Positions 55,230 through 64,000 of a DNA stretch of 64,000 bases are shown here, piece after piece. The first letter of the stretch is position 1; the number at the start of each line of letters is the position of its first letter. The stretch covers positions 221,564,501 through 221,628,500 of the forward strand of contig JADMNL010000022.1 in the NCBI GenBank assembly GCA_016271365.2, in the 5' to 3' direction. Origin of the DNA: Neoceratodus forsteri. Its lineage: Eukaryota > Chordata > Ceratodontiformes > Ceratodontidae. The notes under the pieces were generated by a model, which was given only the letters and a program-made list of their open reading frames with translations, did not search any database and was not told the DNA's origin. The position numbers were made by a program, and so were the translations under genes.

Positions 55230-57190
55230 TATTATTCTTTTTATTTTCAAGTATACAAAACTGAGACTTCTTCAAAGATTTGCAATCTAATTTAAAAATA
55301 ACTGTAACTCTCAACCATCTTCCCACTGTCCATCAATTTTGATTTCCTGCCAGTGTGAAATACGGCTTGTAATTAGCACACAACCACGTTGATGAATATT
55401 GTATGTACGTTGTGAACCAAATGTTTAACAAGCTCAGAAGCATGATACACGTCTACCATTCATTCATGAGCACTCAAAAATCAAATATTTTGCTGCTTGT
55501 TTATACAAGTGTCAATAATAGCTGCCTTTTTTTCAAAGAACTGCAACTCTCAAACATATTACCGCTGTCCTTCCCTTTTAATTTTTTTAGTGTAAAATAT
55601 GGCTTTTAATTAGCAGACAACCACAATGCTGAACCTTTTATGAATGCAATAAACACATTTTTTTTGTACAAGCTCAGAAGTATGTTGCATGTCCACCATT
55701 CACTGAAGTGTATTCCAAAGAGGGGGACAAAAACCTTGTGCCGCATCCAAAAAAATTAAAAAATAAAAAACATTCTGCTGTTTGGTTGTGCAATGTGTCA
55801 AGATTTGCTGTTTTGTTGTTTTGTTTTAGCCCCACCACGTGTTGCTGCAGAGGTAATAACAGCATAAGTCTGTAGGGCAAATTTAACCTTGCATAAGCAA
55901 AAGTGGCATAGTAATCAAATAAAATCACATCAAAGCAATCTTTATTTATAAGAGGTAGCACAACTGAGACACCTAACCTTGGCAATAGAAACAAATGCCT
56001 TCAAAAGTACTATGCGCTTCTGGTAAAACATGAATTATCCAGTAGATTACTGGGTCAGTTATTTATTTTTCCTGAAATAAAATTACACGAGTGTTAAATA
56101 GAACTGTGTCACAAGTTTTCAGAGGAATACTTTGGTAGGAATCAAAGCAAAATATGTTCTCCTTGATGAAAACCACACTTGTAACAAACCTGTTATTTTA
56201 TAAGACAAAGCACCATTGAGACAACTAACTGTGGCAACAGAAATAAATGCCTTCAGAATTGCTCTGCAGGTCTGGCAAAAAAAAAAAGAATTGTCCAGTA
56301 GATTACAGTCTCAGTTATTTAGTTTTGCAGGAGTACAATTATAGTACTGTTAAATGCAATGGTATCACTTGTTTTCTGAGGAATACTTAGGCAGGAATCG
56401 AAATAAGAGACATTCTCCTTGATAAAAACCACATTGGTAACAGACCCATTGCACTACTGCTTTTAGTGGTCTTCCCTGTATATTTGCACATCACTGGATA
56501 CTTTATCATCAGACTGTTTATTTATATCCTATGTAGCTAGGATTAGTACATGACCACATTGCTGAACCTATTACTCTGAGTTTCTGGTAAAATGGCAAAA
56601 TGGTGAAAAGCATCGCAAGTTTTCTGATGAATAGTTAGGTTAGGTAGGAATCAAAATAAGAGACGTCTCTTTCATGAAAACCACACTGGTAACAGACCTG
56701 TGTGCTATTAATTTCAGTAATCTTCCCTGTATATTTGGACATCACTGGACCCCTTATCATCAGACTATTTATACGCTGTGCAGCCTGAATTACTACTCAA
56801 CCACGTTGCTGAACCTCTCATGTATGGCATAAACAAATGTTTTATGCAGAAGCTCAGAAGCATGATACACATCTATCATTCATTGCTGTGCAGTCCAAAA
56901 GAAAAAGAAAAACATGTTGCTGCTTACTTATACAATGCAGCAAGACTTACTGATTTTTTTTATCCCACCAAGTGTTGCAGAGAAGGTCATAATAGCATAA
57001 GTCTGAGGGGCAAGGATAATGTTGCATAACCAAAACTGGCATATTAATTAAATAAAAGCAAAGTATCCTGTATTTTATAATATAAAACACAGTTGAGACA
57101 ACTAACAGTGGCAATAGAAAAAAATGCATAGAAAATTACTCTGGCTTTGTGGAGAAAAAAGTATCCTCTAGATTACAGTTTCAGTGATTT
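55230..57190. repeat. Complex tandem repeat field, step about 245 bp
   Basis: Word pairs recur at similar spacing: CAACCACGTTGCTGAACC-like at 55382, 55618, 56555 and 56802; GCTCAGAAGCATGATACAC-like at 55432, 55672 and 56852; GTAACAGACCTG-like at 56190, 56435 and 56690; GAGACAACTAACNGTGGCAA at 55964, 56214 and 57082; AAGTGTTGCAGAGAAGGT-like at about 55840 and 56975. Steps are 236-255 bp. The pattern suggests a ~1.2 kb composite unit whose sub-blocks were duplicated locally. Non-coding. Confidence 0.7.
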
Positions 57191-57279
57191 ATTAAGCAAG
57201 ATTGAGACAATGAAGGAGTTTGCCCCTGTAATGATAGGGAATCGTTTCCACACGTTCTTCCAACTGAACCGCACTGAAG

Positions 57280-57283
<4 letters not shown>

Positions 57284-57316
<33 letters not shown>
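57284..57316. repeat. (GT)n microsatellite
   Basis: GT run of about 33 bp. Confidence 0.95.
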
Positions 57317-57323
<7 letters not shown>

Positions 57324-57439
57324 GGCCTACGTGGGAGGATGAATGCAGTCCTGAGTAGTGTAGCAAAGGAAGAGGTTTTTAATTTTTGTTCACAAGTGAT
57401 GGTCTCTCTTGAGGGCTCAGGTGTAAACCGGTTAATGAA

Positions 57440-57575
57440 TCATCCAGGCTGTGTGTGTTGGTGTTGATGTGTGATATGGCCATCAGTACACATTCGGTCA
57501 CTTCACTACCAGTCTAGCATTGCTTGTAAAGTGCTTTTGGATACACTGTATGAAATTAGCTATATAAATGCTGAT
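57440..57575 (+). mobile_element. SINE/LINE 3'-tail fragment (GTAAAGTGCTTTTGG type)
   Basis: TTGTAAAGTGCTTTTGGATA, then AGCTATATAAATGC. This is a decayed version of a tail common in fish and amphibian SINEs and their LINE partners. The head is not identifiable. Confidence 0.45.
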
Positions 57576-57599
57576 TCTTCTTCTGCTTCTTCTGAAGCT

Positions 57600-58850
57600 G
57601 GTCTGGCAACCAAGTAAGGGGTAATCTCCTCATGATGTAGTGGTGCTGTCTTCCTGCTGCTAGGTTATTGTTAGGCATTGGAACCTGCCCCTGAACATCT
57701 TACCTCTGCTGTACAGAAATTCCCTCACTGCAAGTGCAGTAAAACTGCCGATGGTAAAAATAAAAGAGAAACAAAACCAGTATGTAATCAAGTAAATAAA
57801 AAGTACATTGTTAATACATAGGTGTTTTTACAGGTTGGAACACAGAGAAGGGGGTGGCAGCCCTTAGGTATATAAATTATTTTTTGCTCGCAAGACATTT
57901 ACATTACCTTTTGTATGCTGGGACTGTCATGGGTTTAATGTGCTGCTACTATGAGTTAGGCAGTGTGCCATTCATCTGCCTAAAATAATGGAAAAGGCAC
58001 AAGTCATCTTTTCACAGACTTTCCCCCATTGTGGGTAACTTTATAGAGGGGTACAACACTGGCTGTAGTTGTGGCCCCAGGTAGAACGGTGCCCTGGCGA
58101 CTGAGTAAGATGACATCTCCTCATGAGCCACTGGTAGGAATGATGAGGAATTAATTTTTTTTTGCACACGCAACAGTGTGTTTGTGCCCCAAGTAGAATG
58201 GGTAGGACTCAGGAGGAGGAATTCAATTTTCATTCTGGTGACCCAGTAACACTGTATCTCCTCTCCTTTTGTATTCCTGTGGCAGCCTGTCACAGATTAG
58301 CTCTGCAGAGTAGGCATTTAATTTTTTCTCACATGCAACTGTGTCTCTTGGTCCCAGCTAAAATGGGGCTTTGGCAGCGAGTAACAGACCATCTCCTAAT
58401 GAGGTACTGCTCATAGCTTCCTACTCCTGGGGTAGTCTGTTACAGATTAGGATTCAAAAGAAGGAATTCAATTTTCACTCTGGTGATCCTGTAACAGGGC
58501 ATCTCCTCATGAAGTATTGGTGGCACTTTTGTATTCCTGCGGCAGCCCGCTACAGATTAGGACTGTGGAATACAAATGTAATTTTTTTTCCAGATGCAAT
58601 CTTGTCTCTTGTGGCCTCAGGTAGAACTGGGCTGTGGAGATGAGTAAGAGGCCATCTACTAATGAGGTACTGCTTGCACCTTCGTACTTCTGGGGTACTC
58701 TGTTACATACTAGGACTGAGAAGAAAGAATCCAATTTGCACTCTGGCGACCCAGTAACAGGGCACCTCTTCATGAGGTACTGGTGGCACCTTTGTATCCC
58801 TGCAGTAGCCTGTTACACATTAGGACTGTGGAGTAATACTCGAAAATATC
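57600..58850 (+). repeat. Higher-order tandem repeat: ~270 bp dimers of two ~135 bp monomer types
   Basis: Type II monomers start TGTGGCCCCAGGTAGAAC (58071), TGGTCCCAGCTAAAAT (58339) and TGTGGCCTCAGGTAGAAC (58610), at 268-271 bp steps. Each is followed by a type I monomer (GGYGACCCAGTAACAGGGCA near 58238, 58481 and 58745). Both types share an AGTAACAGGCCATCTCCTNA core, then ATGAGGTACTG and CTGTTACAGATTAGGACT. A lone earlier monomer lies at about 57600. The unit carries internal inverted symmetry (CTGTTACAG, CAGTAACAG). No coding. Confidence 0.8.
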
Positions 58851-60344
58851 ACCATTCTCTGCCGTTAATCACCTGATATTTGGGTATCTGACAAAGGTCT
58901 TAGCAAACCATAAAAAAATTTTTATCCAGTCTTTGGGACAGCAAAAGCAGTCTAGCTACTTGAACAAATAATTTGTATTTATACAGAAATGTTGCTCAGC
59001 AAATCCCTATGGCAAATTGGCAGATTATCCACTGATCCCATCCCTCTGGAATTATGTTACAGTATCGAACCGATGAGTGAAAGGGCAGAAAAATTCACTA
59101 ACCTGAAAGAAGCTGACTGCTGCTGTTCCACTCACTGCCAATGACATGCAAAAACCAGGAACAAAGGTTGAGGACACAAGATGTTATATTATTAATTTCT
59201 GTAACTAGTGGCTTGCAACTTGTTGCCCAAATGTACCTGCCCCTTGTGCCAGAAGCTAGGTTTGCATAAACCGGGCTGCTGCTGTGCTTAATATGCAAGA
59301 GGATGATGAAAGCTGTACAATCCCAGATAGAGCAGTGAGACACGCATGCACACTGAACATGAGCAGACAGCTGTGGGCTGCCAGGTTTGCAATGTGAGTG
59401 AATGCCGAGGAGGCCCACACCACTGCACCGCCAGTGTTCTGTGTCCCTGCAGCCACCAATGCCGGAGCCCCAGACTCCGCACTCTGCATCGCCCCACAGT
59501 CTGGGTCCCCAGTCTAGTTCCTGCCAAGTGTAGGCAGAGTTCTGCTCCAGCTAACCATTGGAACCTTCTGCCCTCTGCTCAGCAATGCTCCTCACCTGCA
59601 TCACTGACAGCCCCCGGGCGGGCTACTGGGATTCTGCTGTGGGAGCCCAGGGTGGGCGGTGAATGCTGCTCCTGTGCGAGCACCCCGGCAGGCATGGGAT
59701 GGAGCCTGTAGACTGAGTGGGAACCTTGGGAGGGCATGGGTAGTTAGATGCACTGTGTGTAAGCCTCGCTTCATTTTACAAATGAGAATCAAGCCAAGGG
59801 CAGCACGGAACACATTAGTAAATAAACCGGAGACATGTTGCATGGGTTGATTAAGAGAATGATGTGTACTGCAGTGGCTGTCTGTACAGAAATAGGGGTT
59901 TCCCTTTCTTCATATTGCAAATGCTTCTCAGTAGTCTGTTGCTAATGGCGGTGTAGGGCTAGCGGGTGAGATGGAGAGGCAGGCATAGCGTGCATGTACT
60001 GTGAAGACTCGTTTCACGCAGTGATTGAAGTGGACCTTTTCTTTGAAGTCAAGGCCTCTGCTGCCATACACATCTCGCTGCTCCATTGGTGCATATGGGA
60101 CGCACCCCACAGATTGAGCACTTCACTGTCAGGGACAGGCACACACTTCCAGCAAGTCGTATTCTCCCAAGATGTTTCTTGCACATGCGCGCAAGCAAAC
60201 ATAAAAAGGGAAGTGGAGATAGGGGAAAATATGTAATTACAACTGGAAGAATTTAAGGATAAATGCAAATAAATTATATACCTATGCCAAAAACAAACGT
60301 ATACAGTACAAGATTTTAGATAGAGTATATATTACCAGTGCCTC
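58851..60344. other. Unassigned DNA, GC-rich in the middle
   Basis: 59390-59720 is GC-rich but not CpG-dense. The open frames on both strands have no family features. Nothing else seen. Confidence 0.4.
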
Positions 60345-61045
60345 TGTTTTTCATTTTCAGTCTGTTACAGGGAAACAGTGCTGGTATCAATATGGACAGA
60401 CTGGTGACTTTTTACATATGTTTTGGAAATGTGAAAAGATTAGCTCTTGGTGGAGAACAATGCACAATGAGTTAGAATGGATATTAAAATGAAACTTCCT
60501 TTCAAAATAAATGTTTGCATTTTGAATGACTTTGAAAGCATTGGTCTAAGCCAAACAGAAAAGAAAATGTGTGCCCTTGCCTCCATGTCTACTAAGAGAA
60601 TAATCTTACAAAAATGGAACTGGTCTAATTTAGAAGATTTCAACTATAATTAATGGATATTCACATTTTGTGAATCTTTGTGTTTACAGAAAATGTCAGA
60701 TTATTTTGACTTAAATGAAAATCCTGCATTATTGGAAAATACTGATCGGAAAGCCATTATGGCCATCTTGCCACTGAGTTTGAAATAAGTCTAACTTTAT
60801 ACAATTTATTCTATGAATTATGGTTCATTATCTATGAGACTGAGAGGTAAATTAATTAGGATTTTCTGGCCAGAAGTAAGTATAGTTGTTATGTCACAGG
60901 GTAAATTTAAGTGGATGGTTATATAATAGAATTTGGTACCATATGATTAAAGTGTTATTGATTTCATCTATATACGTATACACATTAGTAAATTTCAATA
61001 ACAATTAACTAAAAAAATCATTAAAATAACTGGGTACTTAATAAA
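60345..61045 (+). mobile_element. L1 3' end (ORF2 C-terminus and 3' UTR), 5'-truncated
   Basis: Codes CWYQYGQTGDFLHMFWKCEK near 60380-60440, the L1 C-terminal Cys/His region, then PFKINVCILNDFE, LSQTEKKMCALASMSTKRI and LQKWNWSNLEDFNY near 60500-60650. The end near 61045 (AACTAAAAAAATCATTAAAA) is approximate. It could represent the 3' part that the L1 at 13-21 kb lacks, but it is a separate copy. Confidence 0.78.
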
Positions 61046-61084
61046 GTATTGAGCCACTAGTGATTATAAAACAGCTCTCCCTTC

Positions 61085-61790
61085 AGGATATCATTTTCTC
61101 TTTTCCATTACCTCTGCAGACACATTTTGGAAAATAAGGATTTCATCCCTGTCTCACATAAACACTATTCTTTCTTGGGCTACTTTCAAGATTTCCTCTT
61201 AGATATTGAAATAGAGAGATCTGACAGTTGTAAGAATGGGGGGTACTGTCCTGGGCTGGGTCTGACTGAGAGAGGTCTGTGGGCTATCTCTATCCCAAGG
61301 GCTGCAGCCCTTGATAATTCAAGAGTGTGGGTATAAAATGTTATAAAAATGCTATCATGCCATTTTCTTCCATCCCCTCCAGCACCCCAATAAATTGTAA
61401 ATTATTCCAATCACTTTTATTCTTCAAGTCTCTGGTGTTCAGATTTATGAAAGTATCATTGTGGAATTCAGTGGTGTTTTCTAGCTTAGAAAAAGATTCT
61501 TCCAGGAATGACAATCTTTCCTCAAAATAGTCCATTCTTTTAGTAAGTTCAGTCACTTGTTCTTTTTTTTTTTGGCAATATTTGTACTTATTTTCAGGTC
61601 AGCAGTGTCACTCTGTATATTTATTAGCAATTCAGTGGCCCAGTTTAAATCCTGTTTACCTGCAGAAGAAGCACTATTTGTACAGCTTGCACTGTGGAAC
61701 AGGCCTCAACTTTGGCCACTAGTGCTCACAGATGATGGTGTGAAAAAAAAAAAAATGTTAGGAGAAAGGTTAGGTGAGGAGATGTTAGGT
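61085..61790 (-). pseudogene. L1 ORF1 fragment
   Basis: On the minus strand, ATELLINIQSDTADLKIS and MDYFEERLSFLEESFSKLEN form the coiled coil. LKNKSDWNNLQFIGVLEGME at 61440-61385 is the L1 ORF1p RRM entry motif (compare SRRKNLRLIGILES at 14090). EEILKVAQE near 61200-61170 belongs to the next block. It is opposite in orientation to, and 3' of, the neighbouring L1 tail, so it is a separate insertion. Confidence 0.75.
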
Positions 61791-61929
61791 TTTTGTAAAA
61801 TTCATTTCCCAAGATGAACTCTAACATATTACAAATCTACAAACTTTAGTGTAAGGCTATTACATAGTGAAGTGCGGTTACTGTACAGGTGCGAAAGTGT
61901 GGTGCCATAGCACGTAGGACAAGAACTGT

Positions 61930-62945
61930 AGTATACTAGAGACCTGATAGGTGGGGGGGGTGCCTTGCCTTTGTGCCACCAGGGAGTACCACCTGTGGGG
62001 AGCAGGTGCAGGTGGGGGAAGGAGTTTGAGCTTGGACATGAGAGAGCCTGGGGAGATGGAATGGTGGAGAGAAGAGGTGAGCAGGTTCTAGAGTGTGGAA
62101 AGTCAGTAGAAGAAGGCAGATTGCCCAGCTGAAGAGCGGGGATGTGGAGCGGAGAATGTTTGATGGTCCCAGTAGTAGACAGAACGTGGAGCAGGGGGAA
62201 TGGTCATAGGAGTGAAGAGAGATATGAGGGAAGGGGACTAAACCAGTATTTGGAAATGAAGTAGATACAGTGTGACTGGCGATGTAAAGGTAGGGGGAAA
62301 ATGGATAGGGAGGAGTAGAGGAAGCAGTGGTGTTTGAAAGGTAGGGAGTTTGAAGCAAAGCAACAGAAGCATTGCAAAATGTTACCAATCAGGTTAAGGA
62401 AGTAGAGAAGGGTATGCCATAGACCACACCCACATAGTCGAAAATCAGGAGCATCATTCTGGTGACCAGCCCTTTGAGGACCAGTGGGGGTAAGCATTCT
62501 TTATTACAGTGAAAGGTACCCAGCTTGGGTGGAGCATCACATGAATTCAACCAATGTGGGCTGAGAAGTTGAGCTTGCTGTTCAGGGAGACACTGAGGCA
62601 CTTGAAGGACTATACTGCTTCAACTGGGGAGCCATCCAGAGTAGAGAAAACCAGGTGTCTCAAGATCCTGGACAGTTTCTGGCTGGTACCAAAGGTCATA
62701 GACACCATTTTTGATATTAACCTGAATATGGCTGGACTGGAATCAATGCAGGATGTTGTGGAAATCCTGCTGGAGTGGGTCTTCCACAGCCGAGACAGAG
62801 GAGCTGGATATGAAGATGGCTGTGCCATCAGCATATCTGTGAATAAGCAAGTTGGCACAGGCAGGGGGAAGGTCATTCAGGAAGATGGAAAACAGGATGG
62901 AACCCATGTCGACTATCCAGGACTATCCCAACATATCGAATATTG
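61930..62945 (-). mobile_element. Rex1/L2-group LINE, 3' part (reverse)
   Basis: Minus-strand RT remnants, using the best frame in turn: GSILFSIFLNDLPPACANLL (62925-62870), IHRYADGTAIFISSSSVSAV where YADD reads YADG, MTFGTSQKLSRILRHLVFST (62720-62660), LNSKLNFSAHIG, CNKECLPPLVLKGLVTRMM, LIFDYVGVVYGIPFSTSL (62480-62405), then LPSYLSSLL (62245-62220). It is the same family as 1-247 plus 1291-2199. At least three frameshifts and several stops. The (AATA)n tail is not visible, so the 3' limit near 61930 is approximate. Confidence 0.85.
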
Positions 62946-62949
62946 ACCA

Positions 62950-63540
62950 GTCTCTTAGCCTTCTCCCTTTTGATAATCCAACCCTGAATATTAACTGAAG
63001 TGTTCCTGTCTTCCTCTTTTGATAATACAGTCCTGAATATATGGGTCAAATGTCATCATCCTCTCCCTTTGGGCTTACATCGTTTTTTTGATTCTGACCA
63101 GTCAGGGACATCCTCCATCTTTGGGCCTCCACTCCTGATTCTGATCAGTCAGGAGCTGTCTGCCAAACACTGAGCTATGCTCTGGGGGCTTTAAATCCTG
63201 GACACCCCACAGCATTCCTGCCTGCTGAAACCTTGCTGCCACTCACACTGTTGTAACTACAAGGTAGAGAAGGGGCAACAGAGTAGATTGTCTCTCCTCC
63301 CCACACACACAATGCCATTGGACCTAGAGACCAGGTTGTAGGAACTCCAGCTGCTTTTCTGAATCCAGGGCCCACCAATCAGTGGCCAGTCCTGGAGTGA
63401 GCCATGTCTCCACTCCTGATTCTCACCAATCAGAAGCTGAATGCTGATTGGAGTACACACTGACCTGAAACATATATCATCTGTCCCCTGAGCAGCCCTC
63501 TGCACTATGGCCATCCACACTAAGGACCGAGTGTAAAGGA
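62950..63540. repeat. Small imperfect repeats with a cluster of CCAAT-like palindromes
   Basis: CTTCTCCCTTTTGATAATCC / CTTCCTCTTTTGATAATACA (62960, 63010) are a ~52 bp direct duplication, each followed by a CCTGAATAT word. CACTCCTGATTCTGATCAGT (63128), CCACCAATCAGTGGCCAGTC (63371) and CTCACCAATCAGAAGCTGAA (63421) repeat in both orientations. It could be part of an LTR or a MITE. No function assigned. Confidence 0.45.
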
Positions 63541-63764
63541 CATTGAAGGGGAGCCTGCCCAGGAATCAGCCAGCAGCCAGAAACTCTGCTAGTTTCATCC
63601 CAGGTAAAACTGTATAGGGACAGTTAAGTGCAGTGTTTGTGGGAATACTGCCTGTGGAGTATTCTACTACTTGGCCCTAACTGTAATTGATCTGGGTGTT
63701 TACTGCAGGTTAATAGAGTAGTATGCATCAGCTACCGTTAATACTCATTGCTTATGTAAAGTTT

Positions 63765-63990
63765 AATGTCATACCTGTGTTCTGTGCTACAGCTAATGTT
63801 GTCTTAATTTACAAGGTTGTCTCATGCTATAGTTCTGTGCTATAATAATTTGCAAGGCTGTTTTATGCTATAGTTAAATCTTGCAGCTTCACCCTGTCTG
63901 GGTGAGCATTATAAGGCAGTTTATAACCTTGTTTTCTGTACTGTAGCTAAGCCTACAGATAGACCCTATCTGAATGAGAACTATGAATTA
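63765..63990. repeat. Short degenerate tandem repeats at the window end
   Basis: TTCTGTGCTACAGCTAATGT, ACAAGGTTGTCTCATGCTAT and TTCTGTGCTATAATAATTTG, GCAAGGCTGTTTTATGCTAT form a ~55 bp duplication. CCCTGTCTGGGTGAGCATTA / CCCTATCTGAATGAGAACTA is a second pair ~75 bp apart. Confidence 0.5.
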
Positions 63991-64000
63991 AATTAGTCAC

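Noticed and set aside
59346..59711. 121-codon Cys/Pro-rich open frame in a GC-rich patch
   Set aside because: No repeated Cys spacing, no signal peptide and overlapping open frames on the other strand. It looks like a composition effect.
60345..61790. L1 5' inversion by twin priming
   Set aside because: The inverted ORF1 lies downstream of the L1 3' end, not upstream as twin priming would give.
1..64000. CRISPR arrays, bacterial operons, riboswitches
   Set aside because: Repeat content and gene structure are vertebrate. No regularly spaced short identical repeats with unique spacers occur.

Overview
This 64 kb window looks like intergenic or intronic DNA from a vertebrate that is neither mammal nor bird. 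The repeat mix is CR1, Rex1/L2-group, L1 and Tx1-clade LINEs, Tigger, hAT and probable Harbinger DNA elements, a MIR-like CORE-SINE and a long tRNA-headed SINE. That suits an amphibian (a caecilian, for example), a lungfish or an early-branching fish better than a bird or mammal. The guess rests on repeat content only. I found no host protein-coding gene, no rRNA and no convincing functional tRNA. All recognisable coding sequence is transposon-derived and broken.

Layout. 0-2.2 kb: a Rex1/L2-group LINE split by a reversed CR1. 2.5-3.2 kb: a two-copy tandem repeat. 4.3-4.6 kb: a large palindrome. 5.14-7.57 kb: a Tigger (pogo/CENP-B) element with clear TIRs and a retrocopy-like insert. 8.45-9.52 kb: a hAT-like non-autonomous element. 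10.66-12.34 kb: an element with ~210 bp inverted ends. 13.05-21.2 kb: an L1 (ORF1 and ORF2), split by another LINE at 16.7-18.9 kb and by a SINE plus a second insert at 19.05-20.05 kb. 22-27 kb: a satellite-like block with CORE-SINEs and a CR1 fragment. 26.8-28.5 kb: a fairly young CR1. 31-37 kb: several palindromic MITE-like elements and another long SINE. 40.66-53.13 kb: two ~6 kb Tx1-clade LINEs head to tail inside one SINE. 55-58.9 kb: two tandem-repeat fields. 60.3-62.95 kb: L1 and Rex1/L2-group fragments. 63-64 kb: small repeats.

The most notable structure is at 40.66-53.13 kb. One tRNA-headed SINE is interrupted at its core motif GAGTAKGGGNAATTT by two full-length Tx1-like LINEs in the same orientation. 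A copy of the ~15 bp target lies at all three boundaries: SINE/LINE A, LINE A/LINE B and LINE B/SINE. A and B are clearly diverged subfamilies, so the shared site points to heritable target-site specificity for a SINE core. Each has a 36-42 nt leader, an ORF1 with C-terminal zinc knuckles, an APE endonuclease/RT ORF2 and a 3' end of AATAAA.

A second functional link: the 3' tail of this SINE matches the 3' tail of the Rex1/L2-group LINE found three times in the window (31 of 38 positions). The CORE-SINEs carry a similar tail. I infer that the Rex1/L2-group LINE mobilised both SINE families, while the Tx1-like LINE uses the SINE as a landing site. Relative ages can be read from nesting: CR1 is younger than the Rex1 copy, the retrocopy is younger than Tigger, the L2-group LINE and SINE are younger than the L1, and the Tx1 pair is younger than its SINE.
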